A DNA stretch of 64,000 nucleotides from Podospora pseudoanserina (GCF_035222485.1 NC_085923.1:1984001-2048000); one strand, 5' to 3'; counted from the stretch's first letter, positions 9,605 to 22,441 are shown. Program-made: numbers and translations. Notes: generated from the letters alone by a model not told the origin.

Positions 9605-11685
9605 GTTGGTGGTGAGGGTTGTAGTTGTTGTGGTGGTTGGTGAAGGGGACTAGCTGATCGTTGCTGGCCTGGATCAGGTCGTAAAAGCTTTGCATGGGCT
9701 CTGCTCGTGTCTTTTTTTTGGTCGGCAGCCGCAGTTGTAGTCTCGCCCCGGCTGCTGTCAGTCTCGGGCGCGGGTTTGTTTTGTTGGCGGACCGCTGAGT
9801 TGGAGCTCAGGTTTCTGGCGCAAAGTGGTCTCTGGTTATCAGCTGCTCAATTTTGTTTGCCACCAGTGGGTTTGGAATAGGGAAAAGTGGTAAGGTACCT
9901 ACCTCATCGAAAGCCCGCCAGGACTCGGGGGAGGGGGGCCAGTAGGAACAATGTCCAAAATATGTCGAGACCCAAAGGTTGTGGGGAAGGGAAGTGTCAG
10001 AGCCTAGATTGTGACGCGCTCCGAGTCGCGGCGATATGGGGTAATTGGGAGCTTTGTTGCCTGTTTACTGCGAGCACGAATTTGGAACTGGGCACCAAGG
10101 CAACCACGGCACCCCGCATTTTCTGTCAAACAACCCCGCCATTCAGGGGTTGGAAATTTCAACCCTAACCCTCTATCAGTCACTTGTACGAGTGACAGCT
10201 TTTGAGGCGGTGTCTGTTCCTGGCAGGCAGTGGCAGGTAACCTCAGTGTCAAAAATCGACTGATCTTGCAGCTTGAGAACATGAAATCCGCAAAGAGGTG
10301 TTTGGTAGGCGAAACCTCATGGTTTAGAAAGATAAGGCGCACGCTCGGCAGCCATGTTTCCCCCTCCAACGGATTACGTCTTTGTAACTTTGTCAATAGC
10401 AAGGCATCTGATGATATTCAGTTGGCCTTGGAAAATGGCCATTATGGTTCGAAGAATAGTTGAAAGGGCAAGTTCTATAATTTTCAAAAGCCCTGGCTCC
10501 ATGTCGGAGCCTCTGCTTTTACTGTTCATAACGGCTAGGTAACCTTCGTGCCTACCAAGTTCAGTTCTCTTATGAGCAACTGAGGAAGCCATATTCCTAC
10601 ATAGGAGACAACCATGGGAGATGGGTTCAGGGCCCGCGGGGGTTGGAAAAAATGGTTTCGCTTGTCCGAAAGGATATTGGAGCGTTGAGCTGAGCGGTTA
10701 AGGTGACAAGAAGAGGAAAATGCCATAAGATGGAATCTAGAACAAGCAGCTATCAGAATAAAAAATAGGAAAGAAAGAATACTAGAGTATAATGCCAAAA
10801 GAAAATTGAAGGCTTCTACCTACAAACCCTGTCCTCCCCCCTCACCGCCGTGAGTTGTGCTTTTGTGAACTGCGAAATGTCTCTGAAAAGTTAGGTGCTC
10901 CTGGAATTTCATGTATCTTCCTGAGCTTGTCATAATTGTAAAACATGTGTAAAAGGATTGGTGGTCAACAGGGTCTCTTGAGTAACGAGATGTGGTTGTA
11001 GCAGAAGAAGAGCCGTAAGATTGGGGGTACCGTGCCCAGCCGGTGTCAAGTATTCATGAGAGGTTGCCTGCCCTAGCAGCAAGAGAAGAAGTCGTCCATC
11101 ACGGTTAAAATTAATTGCGAAACATCATAGGTAGGACTCACGCTGGCCATACCAATGAGGCCAGCAGAACATCTGCCTCCTGCTTAACGAGGTGTATGTA
11201 TTAGATCTGCCATGTACTTCTCAACAGCCCCAGTACCCTCGCACAACACCCTCATGGTCAAGTAGTAAAGGTATTGGCGCTGCCACCTACCCACCCCTCA
11301 AAGCCCCGAGTTCGATTCGAAGTAAAACGCGAGGGTTTTCGTAGCCAGGTCACCTTCCTCAGAATAATGTCGGGGTTGCCTGGTGAGCTTGGCTGTTTCG
11401 TTGATCTTCCAAAGATCGACTACCTTACGTCTTGATCCTTTCTTTTGCTCAGCTGTCTACCTATGTGTCTATTTTGCCGATTTTGTCGAATCGACGCAAG
11501 AGAGAATGGGGAGAGTTGTCAAAGAGGAACGAAAAGCAAGTCTTGTAAAGGTAGATGGAAAGGGCAATAGTATGTTTTCCATACTTTGCGGTGCAACCTA
11601 TTTGTAGAAAATGGATCACCCCCACTTCTCATTCAGCAATTCACCGCTGTCATGTGTTATGTAGTAATCGTGCTTTGTATTTCAT
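9605..11685. other. Intergenic region, about 2.1 kb
   Basis: It contains the 5' flank of the SNF2 gene and the 3' flank of the RanGTP-binding protein gene. Open frames are short, with no recognised domain. A tRNA-like stretch with A- and B-box resemblance lies at about 11253-11320 (listed separately). The middle (about 10380-10810) is somewhat AT-richer than the genes. Confidence 0.4.
11253..11321 (+). repeat. tRNA-related sequence (degenerate tRNA or SINE head)
   Basis: CATGGTCAAGTAGTAAAGG near 11253 resembles an A box, and GAGTTCGATTC at 11308-11318 resembles a B box, at a plausible Pol III spacing of about 45-50 nt. The T stem around the B box pairs poorly and no acceptor stem forms, so this is not a working tRNA. 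It could be a tRNA pseudogene or the head of a tRNA-derived SINE; one copy alone cannot tell. Confidence 0.3.
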
Positions 11686-13775
11686 CTACCTACCCGTCCT
11701 CTTAACCCCTAACTCCTTCCCAGGCTCCGACTCGACATCCCCATCATCATACGGATCAAACCCCATCCTCCTCTTTGCCTGATCCTTTATCCTCCGCGCC
11801 ATCTCACCCGCATAGCCAGTGGTGGTGGTGTTTTGCAAGAAATGCATCGTAAAGTCATCCGGGATCGCCAAGTGGGAGACCTGCTGGGACTCTTGGAGGC
11901 TCGTGAGCCGTATCAGCATCTCCAGCAGCGACAGGGAAGACGTGACGGCGTCAAACGGAGACCTTGGCATATCTTGTTGTTGTGATGATGGGTTTCTTCT
12001 CTCAATGTCGCGACTTGTTTGGCGGATGGGAGACCCGGCAGGGGAGTCAGAGTGGAGCGAGATTTGTCTAAACTGCCGCATCAGGTTGGTGTCGGCCGAG
12101 AGGCTATTGTTGGCAAGGTGGTGGTTGTCGGCTGAGAAACCTCTTTGGGGCGAGCCAATACTGCTGTCTTCTTCGTCTGCTGTCTCTGAGGCCGAATCAT
12201 CGCCGTCGTCGTCCATGTAGACCTCCAGAGCCAACCACTCCGGGTCAAGGTGAGGCGGTAAATTCGTCGAGTTTGGGTGATTTTGACCGTCAGACCGATC
12301 TGGTGACAGATGGCTCTCTTCCCACAACTGACGGTCAATCTCGTCTTGGTCGTCAGACTCGTCATCCGAATACCCATGGTTGACGATGCCTGACTGAGCA
12401 GACGCTTGCTGCGGCGTTTCGTGCGGGGAGACCATGCTGAGGTCTCGTTTCAGCAACAAGACTGGATTATTGTATCCATTCTCTACGTCGCCGATGTTGA
12501 GTATGACCCCGGTGTCTGTATAGAAGATCTTGGAGAACTGATGGATCGGTATGGCCTCGCGAATGCCTGCCATCCTTACACCCTCAAACTCCTTAGGCTT
12601 GAAGCCATGTTCCTTGTCGTCGTGCATACGTCCATCGTCCAAATCTTCAATGATCTCCAAGTGGTAACTGTATCCACTGGCCGGTCCATTAAACCCTGCC
12701 TTGTGGTTATGGCCATTCAGGGTGCAGTACCCATGCAGGGAATCAAATGTACAGCCCATGGGTGTCCGCAAGAGACGTACCCTGGCCTTGTGCATGACTT
12801 CTTGCCAGATTGGCTTCCTGTCGGACTCTCCTATCCCGTAGGGAACCTCATTTGAGTTTTCTGTGCCATTTCCCCCATCGGCTGATCTACTTCCTGAGGA
12901 TTCGACAAGTTGTAGGGCCGAAGGCGAGCCATTCTTGGCCACGTTTCCATTTCGCTCCTGGTGCTTATCGTTCTGTGTTTCAACATGGGAGTGGCCGACA
13001 AAGAGCATGTACAAGGTCAGTGTGAACGACGGGCCAACCTGAATCGGCTGCGTCCCGTTAAAATGCAAATCCCCAAAAGAAACCAAGGTGCTAGCTTGCA
13101 TGAGTCTCGATGGAGAAAACGTAGCTTCGCGAGGGTTCATGGGCGTCGACATATTCTCACCAGAGGCAGTGATGGCCAGCTGGATGAAGGGAATATCTCG
13201 GTCGATCCTGTCCAGTAGGCGTTTGATATCGCTGAGTATCATGGTCAGTTCGGCATGGTGAGCCTCTGTCATCCGAGGACGGCGGCCGTCCCCAGAGGCT
13301 TCCTCCTCGGCGGCGGCATTCTGAAGACGCTTCCCAAGACGAACAATCTCTCGGTGTAACGAAGATGCTAATGGTTGGGCTGCATCGAGAAATGAGTTTC
13401 CACGGCCAGACCTGGCGATAAGGTATTAGTGAGGGCACGTGTGAAAGTGACTCCTCGAGTAAGGGAGGATTTCTTGGCTGACGTACTTGAGAAGGATCAG
13501 GTCGATGGCAGGGGACACAATCTGTGAGTCGAATATTAGTCAAACTAGTCTTGTGTAACAGAGAAATAGAGAGAGAGGTGCCTGGGAGATCCAACCTTGA
13601 TTTTTGTGCTGAGGAGCTTTTGCAGAGATTTGAGCTCTGCATAGACCGGCTTATCATCGACCGTCTTGAGCAGGCGGGCGCATTGCTGGACGGCATACTT
13701 GGACGTGAGGGCAATCCCGGATTTGATGGCGAAGTTGACCGTCTGGTATCCGAGGTTGGCTAAAAGTGCGTCCAT
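11686..13775 (-). CDS. Yrb30-type RanGTP-binding protein
   Basis: Fungal RanGTP-binding protein of the Yrb30 family, expected to bind Ran-GTP and modulate the nucleocytoplasmic Ran cycle. Exons on the minus strand are 13775-13596, 13521-13487 and 13411-11686 (introns 74 and 75 nt), giving 646 residues. The 35-nt middle exon encodes IVSPAIDLILLK. The N-terminus MDALLANLGYQTVNFAIKSG, with ELKSLQKLLSTKIK, matches the family start. Other family-like segments are LVSFGDLHFNGTQPIQVGPSF and GYNNPVLLLKRDLSMV. The last 250 residues are rich in Asp, Ser and Gln and probably disordered. The assignment is from remembered family sequence. Confidence 0.75.
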
Positions 13776-14438
13776 CGTCTCCCACTGTCCATTGCTTCAT
13801 TTGAAAGAAGTAAACATTAATTATTTCTATGGCTGCTACTAGACTCGATCCATGCTCTGGTCAGGCAGAACTCCAGAAGGCCCCCGTCAGGCAGCTTGTT
13901 TTACTCTTCTGGCTGCGGTGAACCGTCTGCCGGTTAGAATTGTTGTTTAGTCGCACTGTGCGGATGTTGTTGGAACAGCCCCCTGTAACCAGTTCCAATC
14001 TTTGTGGATAAGGCCCAGGAACCGCAAGGACAATGTCGATAAGAGTGGGGCTAACAGTGCGAGCGATCAGTCATCTCACTGTCCACCTAACTCGAACCCT
14101 CTTCCCCGCCGTGGCCGCCACAATCAACCAGGCAATGGTGGGGCAGCGACCAGCAAATCTTCCCGACTTCTTCTCCTTCGATCACCTGAAGAAGCCTCTT
14201 GACTCACAGGTGTCCCATCAGGTACGGCGCAAGCCCATTTTGTTCTCGAGAAGACTCATCAGAGAATCCAGAAGCTAACTCGGTTCTAGTCACAAGGCGT
14301 TGTCACAGAGCCTAGCGCAGTCCGAATTCGCATTTTGTCGCAGTTTAAAAAAAGTCGGCGCCCGCGACCCCGCCAATCTCCCTAGACACCACGAGACCCA
14401 GAAGCCCTTTCGTAGAACACCGCTGAACCACGGTCAAA
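13776..14438. promoter_or_regulatory. Divergent promoter region, Yrb30-like gene / eRF3
   Basis: The two genes are transcribed away from each other. A likely intron in the eRF3 leader spans 14221-14288: it starts GTACGG, has GCTAAC about 18 nt before the end, and ends TTCTAG. The eRF3 start context GTCAAAATG is favourable. RNA evidence would be needed to prove the leader intron. Confidence 0.5.
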
Positions 14439-16692
14439 ATGTCCAACAACGTTCAAGAATCGTGGGAGGATGATGCCTCCGCCCAAGACGAGAACCTGGC
14501 GCGCCAGACTCAGCAAATGAACCTCAACCAGCAGGGTGGTTTCCGCCCCGGTGCTGCCTCTTTCCAGCCAACAGCCCAGACCTTCCAGCCTGGCCAGGGC
14601 TACGGTGGTTACAACCAGTATAATCAGCAGCAGCAATACTATGGCGGCCAAGGCCAGGGCTACTATGGTCAATATGGCCAGCAAGGGCAAGGCTACGGGC
14701 AGGGGTACGGTGGTGTTTACGGTCAAAACCAGGGCGGCTACAACCAGGGACAAGGTTACGGTCAATGGCAAGGCTACCAGCAGCAACAGCAGCAACAACA
14801 ATACCAGTACCAGCCTCAGCAACAGCAGAACCAGCAACAGGCCCCCAAGCCTACTCCCACCATCGTAAAGAGGCCAGCTCAGCCAGCCCTGGGCGAAGCT
14901 TCCAAGCCAGCGCCCGCCAAGGACATTGGTGCAAAGGTATTGAGCATTGGAGGCGACGCGAAACCCAAGGCCAAGGTACTCTCGATCGGCAATCCTGCGC
15001 CCGCTAAAGACGAGGCGCCCAAGGCCAAGGTGCTTTCGATTGGCAACCCTGCGCCCGCGAAGGAGGAGCCCAAGACGGAGGAGACGAAGAAGCAGGAGGC
15101 GAAAAATGAGGGCACCGCCCAGGCGGCTCAGAAGGTTGCTGCGGCCAAGGCGGTAGAGAAGACAGATTCTCAGGCGGCTAGCGGAAAGACTTCGCCAGCT
15201 CCTTCTTCTGGCCGTTCCAGCCCGTCCCGCGCCGCGGCCGCCAAGGCTGCTGCTCGCGACGCCGATGCTGTGGAGAAGGAGCAGAGCGCCGATGTCGATG
15301 ACGAGACTCTCAAGGAAGTCTACGGAAAGGAGCACGTCAACATCATCTTCATCGGTCACGTCGATGCTGGCAAGAGTACTCTTGGTGGTGCCATTCTCTA
15401 CGTCACCGGCATGGTTGACCAGAGAACACTCGACAAGTATAAGAGAGACGCCAAGGAGATGGGCCGTGAGACCTGGTATCTCTCCTGGGCTCTTGATCTG
15501 ACCAACGAGGAACGTTCCAAGGGCAAGACCGTCGAGGTTGGCCGTGGTTTCTTCGAGACAGACAAGCGCAGATACAGTATCTTGGATGCTCCCGGCCACA
15601 AGACCTATGTCCCCAACATGATCGGTGGTGCTTCGCAGGCCGATGTTGGTATTCTCGTCATTTCTGCCCGCAAGGGTGAGTACGAGACCGGTTTCGAGAA
15701 GGGCGGTCAGACCAGAGAGCACGCCATGTTGGCCAAGACTCAGGGTGTGAACAAGCTCATTGTTGCCATCAACAAGATGGACGACCCTACTGTCAACTGG
15801 TCCCACGAGCGTTACCTCGAGTGCACCACCAAGCTCCAGCAATTCTTGAAGGGCACTGGCTACAACCTTAAGACGGATGTCTTCTTCATGCCCATTGCTG
15901 CTCAGCAGACCATGGGTATCAAGGACCGCGTGCCGAAGGACGTCTGCCCCTGGTATGACGGGCCCTCGCTTCTCGAGTACCTTGATAACATGAAGGCTCT
16001 GGAGCGCAAGATCAACGCGCCTTTCATGATGGCCGTTGCCGGCAAGTACCGTGACATGGGCACCATGATCGAGGGTAAGATCGAGGCCGGTGTGGTCAAG
16101 AAGGGCATGAGCGTCATCATGATGCCCAACAGGCAGTCGGTCGACATTGCGGCCGTCTACGGCGAGACGGAAGACGAAGTGAACCTCGCCCAGTGCGGTG
16201 ACCAGGTTCGTCTCCGTCTCCGCGGCATTGAAGAGGAAGAGATCATGCCCGGTTTCGTCCTCTGCTCGCCCAAGCGCTTGGTGCACAACGTTGCCCAGTT
16301 CGAGGCCCAGATCCGCATTCTTGACCTCAAGAGCATTCTCACTGCCGGCTTCAACTGTGTGCTGCACGTCCACGCTGCCATTGAGGAGGTCACTTTTGCG
16401 GCTCTGCTGCACAAGCTGCAGAAGGGTACCAACAGGAAGAGCAAGCTGCCGCCATCCCATGCCAAGAAGGGTGACAGCATCATTGCCCGTCTGCAGGTGA
16501 CTGGCGGTGCTGGGTCGGTGTGCGTTGAGAGGTTTGAGGATTACCCCCAGATGGGTCGTTTCACTCTGCGTGATCAGGTATGTTTTTGAGCCCTTCTCAT
16601 TATACGGTGTTTAACTGTCGCTGATATGTCTATAGGGTCAAACCATTGCCATTGGCAAGATCACCAAGCTCATTACTGAGGATACTGCTTAA
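14439..16692 (+). CDS. SUP35: Translation termination factor eRF3 (Sup35), with prion-like N-terminus
   Basis: GTPase that works with eRF1 to release the peptide at stop codons. Exons 14439-16577 and 16636-16692 (58-nt intron close to the 3' end) give 731 residues. Residues about 50-137 are rich in Q, G, Y and N with YGGYNQ-like units, as in yeast Sup35. Before them lie two overlapping AxxFxP motifs (A39-F42-P44 and A46-F49-P51), resembling PAM2 sites for poly(A)-binding protein. KVLSIG occurs three times at about 166-205. The GTPase domain shows GHVDAGKST (306-314), DAPGH (383-387) and NKMD (445-448), followed by EF-Tu-like domains 2 and 3. The long open frame on the opposite strand is a codon-bias shadow. 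Confidence 0.96.
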
Positions 16693-17511
16693 ACTGGGAA
16701 CGAAAAGAAAAATACGGATGAATCCTGTCTTGTTGTGAGCAGGGCGTAGTGGATGCTGGTTTTGGGCTCAAGTGGTATCCTCTATGAATTATGTCAAGGC
16801 TAGCTTCTATGATAGATTTGGCCTTTTGCTTTTTTTTTTTTTGGGAATGCGAAAAGTGCTTTTGTTTGATCATATATGCTCAACTGTGTGCGAGACTGCC
16901 GCATGTTTTTTATGAAGGGATATAGACGGGCATACGGGATAGGGATAGGGATCTAGCGTGGAGGACGAAGCAGGGGTTGTTCCGTTGGTATGATGGTATT
17001 GATGATTAATGCTAAGGATGTCGATACAGCTGGAGGGTTGTTACATGTTAGGGTTACAGAGGTATATATAAGGCAGGCAATATGGATTCTTTTCTTCTAA
17101 TGCACTTTGTTGAGTGGCCATCGTGAAGAGCGTGGGGCAATGGTGTGTATGTGAGGTATGTTTGAAGGCGGGGCTCGTCCCATCTCGGGTGTGGACTCGG
17201 GGTGCTTGTGCATTGCATATTGACGACTACACTTAAAGGAAAAAGTGGCAAGAGGATTGGAAATGAGAAACTGATCCCTGAGGTTTTTGAAAAGGAGAAC
17301 GGAAAAGGGAAACCGAAAGGTGAGTGAGTCACTAGGATAGATAGATATCTGCCTGCCTGGTTTGGACTGGAGGCAGGCATGACGGTAGGACTTGAACCCC
17401 GCTTGGCGAACCTCATCATCCATCAATATCTCAACTTGACGTTTGTTTTCATGACACTTTTGTTTGTGGACTTTACTTACATTCAAAAGCTTCATAAATT
17501 GTCATTTCACA
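16693..17511. other. Intergenic region between eRF3 and SDR genes
   Basis: 3' UTR of eRF3 and the promoter of the SDR gene. Only short frames are present. A stretch near 17386-17400 reads as a T-loop (GGTTCAAGTCC) on the minus strand, but no cloverleaf forms around it. Confidence 0.4.
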
Positions 17512-18601
17512 ATGTCAACCACCACACCACCCCCAGCTCCGGCGGCCCCAGCAGCAACAACCGCACCGAATGCCGCTGCCGCCACCAACCCAGACCCAGT
17601 ATCCCAACTCTTCTCCGTCAAAGGCATCGTAGCCCTCATCACAGGAGGCGGCACCGGTATCCTACCTATCTCTACCCTCCCTTACTCATGTGACCATGTA
17701 TTAACCAACCCTCATAGGAATCGGCCTCATCCTTACCCGCACCCTCGCCCTCGGGGGTGCATCAAGGATCTACATCCTCGGCCGCCGGCTTGCCGTTCTT
17801 CAATCCGCCGCGACGACTGTCAACGCCCTCGTCGGCAAGAACGTAGTAATCCCTCTATACTGCGACATCACCTCCCGCATCTCCATCTCGTCCACCGTTT
17901 CTGTCATCTCCTCCGACCTAGGCTACATCAACCTCCTGATCTGCAACGCTGGCATCGGCGGCCCGCAAGTCCTCCTTTCATCCACCACCCCGAACTCCCT
18001 GGAAGAGTTCCAACAACAGCAGATGGACACCGTGGCTGGCTGGGAGGAAACAATGAGGGCAAACGTGACAGGGGTGTGGTTCACGGCCATGGGGTTCTTG
18101 TCGCTGTTGGAAAAAGGGAATCATACGGAATGGGGAAAGGGGGGTGTGAGCTCTCAGGTTATTGTTGTGAGTTCAATTTCTGGGTTTAATAAAAAGGCAC
18201 CCGGGGGTTGGGCGTATGGGGCGAGCAAGGCGGCGGCTACGCATGTGGGTAAGATGTTGAGTGGGTTGGTTACTGAGTGGGGGATGAGGGCCAATGTTGT
18301 TTGTCCGGGGTGTGAGTTTTACCTTGGCCATCTGGTGTTGGGGAGATTGGGCCGCTGACAGGAAATAGTGTTCCCGAGTGAGATGGCGGCGCCGATTGTG
18401 GAAGCGGCTGGGGGGTCGATGACGGGGGGTGGGGTGATTCCCCTGGATAAGAGCGTTGTTCCTTTGGGGAGGATGGGAGATGAGAAGGATATGGCGGGGC
18501 AGATTTTGTATTTGGCTTCGAGGGCGGGGGCGTATTGTAATGGGAATGTGGTTTTGGTTGATGGGGGGAGGTTGGGGACTTTTCCCAGTGCTGGGTATTA
18601 G
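17512..18601 (+). CDS. Short-chain dehydrogenase/reductase (SDR)
   Basis: NAD(P)(H)-dependent oxidoreductase of the classical SDR type; substrate unknown. Exons 17512-17656, 17718-18311 and 18369-18601 give 323 residues. The dinucleotide motif TGGGTGIG (44-51) is rebuilt across intron 1. LLICNAGIGG follows, then the catalytic VVSSISG serine region and Y215-x3-K219 (WAYGASKAAA). The C-terminus NVVLVDGGRLG is typical. Intron 2 uses the consensus donor GTGAGT and gives PG-LFPSEMAAP at the join. The first 30 residues are Ala/Pro/Thr-rich and unconserved; an in-frame codon 48 nt upstream could extend the start but has a weaker context. Confidence 0.87.
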
Positions 18602-21600
18602 GGGGGAATACCTCGGGGGGTGTCGTGGGTGCATGTTGATGGAACTCTGGGGTATATATGTGGGTAGGTAGATGATGGTGGTGGGAGCGTATATTGTCAT
18701 GAGAAGACTAGATGGTGGGACTCTGCTTGAATTGGTCTCAAACGCTGTCTTTCAAAGCCTTGCCCCCAAATCTGTAGTTGAGGTATGTGGTTCAAGCTCG
18801 CTGTTACACAACTCAGGTGATGAGCAAAGCAAGATAGTGAGAATATGTCTCAACGTCTCTACATATGCACAGTTTTCCACACAGCTTTCACGCCCCGCCC
18901 TCCCCTCGAAGACACCAACGTCAGCCCTACGGCTACACAACCCAATCAAGATAGGGGTTCGCATGTAACTTGGGTGATGTCGTGGACCCCTGAACCCTTG
19001 ATCTTCTTCCCTCCCGTTAGATCTCCGCTCCCGCTCTATCCCCGCCCTGCCCGGCTGGCCGGACACCTACCCATCACCGGCATAATCGGACACCCGGTGA
19101 CGAATCTTGTGCCTCTTTTTGGGTACTGCTGTGTGGTGTAGATGTACTAAATACCTACGCATATAACTGTTGAGAAATGTACCCGCCGAAGAAGCCTCAC
19201 ATCTCAGGGGGGGGAAATGTAGTCCGGTAGCACAAGCTTTTCAGAGTCCCTTCTTTTATGCATATTTTGGTAGGGTTTTTCTTTTTTTTCTTGGGCCGGA
19301 GCCCGGAGCTGACGAGAGACATTCATCGTCTTGATGTATATACTCCCCAATGTTCAACATCACTCAGGGTGGGTTGTCCGGGAAGTTCGGTCTAGAGGTC
19401 CGGTCGCGGTGGTCTGTTCTGTTGTTGAACCTCTCATCTTAGCCATCACAATACAATTCCTGGTGTTATATTTTTGTTGAAGATTCTTGGCGACCCTACC
19501 AGTCTTCAACCGAAACCCTCAGACCGCCTCCTGTCCTGTGCGCTAGAAGTACAGAAAATGCGGGTCAGCTTTTGCGGGTGACGTCACACACTCTTAGGTA
19601 AGCCGATGGATGAAACGCCGTTTCTGGTGTGTGAGGTTGAGAGCCAAACCGACCCGATAGGAACTGGGCCAACAAACAATGGGCTTTTGGTATCAAAGGA
19701 GCTCCTGGAAGGAAATACGATAGGAGTTAGGAGATTTCGCGCGACGGGGGAACGGGTAAGTGATCCCGTTGCGTTTGGCAGGATGGACATCCTTATCGAT
19801 CAAGCACGAGGCGCGAAATGGCGAAGCGCTAGACAGGAAGGACTCCGCAATCTGCCCGCAAGGGAAACCAACCGAGCGGGGGACCCACCTCACTCCCGGC
19901 GATTCGGGGCCCCGCGTTTTTGTGTGTGTGTGTGTGTGTGTGATGGAGACGACCCCGGCAGTGTGGGAGGGTCCGGAGATGCGGGTGACTATTATCAAAA
20001 GGGTCCACTGTTGAGGTTCTGAATAAGAGATTTGAGGAAGGTTTATAATTGAGGGTGTTCTAGTGGCTGTGTGGGAGATATCCACTGGCCGGTTTGATGG
20101 TTGCAGCGTGGTGGTCGTGGGTAGTTGAGTCTTGTGTTGGTGGGGTTGCATGTGCCAGAGGAGGAAGACGTCAACATCGAAAGTGCTGATCAGCAGAGGG
20201 GGAGCTCGCTGCTCAATGGGTTGTCGTCAAACATCTGAAGATGAGAAAGGAGGGGTAAACGCCATGGCAGTCGGCAGGAACAGGAACCATTCATCTTCAA
20301 ATGGTGGTGTCCTGCCTGCCGACCTTCCCATTCTTCCCCTCTTCTGCCCTCCATCCCGAGGGAGAGCTGTTGTCCTACCAGCTCCTGGCTCCCCAAATCG
20401 GGCATTCAGTGTATGTATACTCTTTTTTGATTCCACAAACTTTCTCATCCGGATGAGATGGGAGTCTGTGTAAGCTCCGATGAATGGAATGACGTTGGGG
20501 AGTCCGATGACGGGGGCGTATCAGATTGATATCAACCACCACAAAATATTTGATACGAACAGAAGAGATATCTAGAGACGGGTGCTGCCATATGTACCAG
20601 ATAAATACCGAGAAACCCCGCTCTTGAATATAATGGTGGACGCGAATGCACACTCTCTCACAAGCCAGCCAGCCAGCCTGTGAGAAAGGCGCGGCATCAG
20701 GATATGGTCACCTCGAAACGGGCCCAAGCACCGCGCCAGAAGAGAGGTCACAGATATCACAGTCTTTTCTTCTTTCCATACAGAACGTGTGTACCTGAGG
20801 CAATGAATAATGGAAAGGTACCTGGTGCCAAAGTTTAAATCTGAGAAATAGGTCGACCAGGAAGCCACCGTCAAACACAAAACCCAAGGACCCCCTCACT
20901 TACACTGACTGGCAAGAAGCTCCTCCTCCCCTTCACTGACACAAGCACATCTGGACCGCCGCCGACGGGAGGGACGTCTTGTTGCAGCCCAGACAGGCCA
21001 CACCACACCACACACCGTTTACTTTCCGTCGTCGCTGCTGCTGCCATTTCATTCCATAAATACAAATTGCGACCGACCGACCGACCTACCAGCGGGAACC
21101 GGCCATATCTTTTTCTTTTTAAAAAAGCTCGACTGAATCCCCCCTCAGCCCGCATCCCCCATCCTTTGTCCTTGACTCCTTTTTGCCCGACCACGATAAA
21201 CAAGGAACACACATACACACACAACTCCCAGATCAAACTTCAATTTTTGACTATCCTAAGAAACTTGGCCTCCTTTTATCCTATCAACTGCTACACATTA
21301 GAAACTCTTGACCCCCCCATTTCCATTTCACCGCGACGTGTGCGGTCTCCTTGGCCACGGCATTCCCGGTTATCCCAACAAAAGAAAACCCCATCATCCT
21401 AACCATCAAGTCCGTACGGCCGGTGTCCCGTTTCTGGAGTGCACACACGCGACGACCCCGCCGCTTCTACCTTAGCTCCCATTCTAGTACCTAACACTAC
21501 GAGCTTGTTGTACCTCTGCTACCCTAGCTTCGCAGCTGTCACAGGACGAACCGAGCTACCATCAGACCGAAAGCTTCTGCTTTCTTGTCGTCACGGGACT

Positions 21601-22441
21601 TTCTAGCGACCGAAGATCACAACGTTCTGTTTTTCTAGGGGAATTATACCGATACTTACTGTACCTTTCATCTCCAGGTAGGTTATTGCTTTCTTCACAT
21701 GGCATCTTATACAAGACTGGTTGGGACCCTGGGATATATTGCCGACCCCTACTCCCGCACTTACACATGGGATCGAGCTCCACCAAACCCGCGGCCCCGA
21801 GACGGCTCTAAAGTTTCCCGGGGCTTGATGCCGGACAGTCGCCCCTTCGTTTTCCGAGACTTTGGCCAACTCGAACCAAACAAAGTGACGAAAAGCCCGC
21901 GACCGCAAGCCCGCGACCGCACGCCCACCACGCCGAGCGCTTGTTGCCGACAAAACCGGGGGCAGGGGGGGCCCCGCTCCCCTTCTTGGCGCCGTCAACA
22001 ACTCACTGGAACCAAAACCACCATGACGGCACTGACGTCGGCTGGTCACCCCCCCTTCCCCCCATGCGTCCGGGGGACGAGTTGATTGCCGGATTCTTGC
22101 CCGGGTGGATTTTCTGCACATCTTACCAAAAAGAAGAACAAACCAGGTCGGCTAACTTGATGTGTGTGAAGAGTGTGTTGTTGTGCTTCGCGCTTTGAAA
22201 GGACTGCCTATTCGACCGTGTACGTTTACCGAATCGCGAGCTGCTTGCTCTACCACTTGCTTTGTGATATAATAAGTTGGGGTAAAAGGTTTCAACTTGG
22301 AAAGCAAAAACAAGAGCTGGTCAGCAACCCTTTTTTTCTCCTCCCCTTTCCTTAACCACTCCCTCACCATTGTTTTGGTTTATATTTGCCTGTTGTTGGT
22401 CTTTTTGCCGTTTTTGAATACAACAACGCCGGCCGCCCGTC
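18602..22441. other. Gene-poor region, about 3.8 kb
   Basis: No open frame here resembles a known protein, and frames are short and overlapping. Visible items are a (TG)11 run at 19921-19942, a possible 192-bp solo LTR-like stretch at 19168-19359 (see findings), and CT- and C-rich leader sequence toward the carrier gene at 22442. The last 800 bp may include the long 5' leader of that gene. Confidence 0.4.

Noticed and set aside
14382-16460. 692-codon open frame on the minus strand
   Set aside because: It lies exactly antisense to eRF3 and arises from that gene's strong codon bias; its product is Leu/Val-rich nonsense.
17380-17420. tRNA T-loop-like GGTTCAAGTCC on the minus strand
   Set aside because: No acceptor, D or anticodon stems can be formed around it.
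21699-22121. Overlapping open frames on both strands upstream of the oxoglutarate carrier
   Set aside because: No domain, no codon bias; probably leader or promoter sequence.
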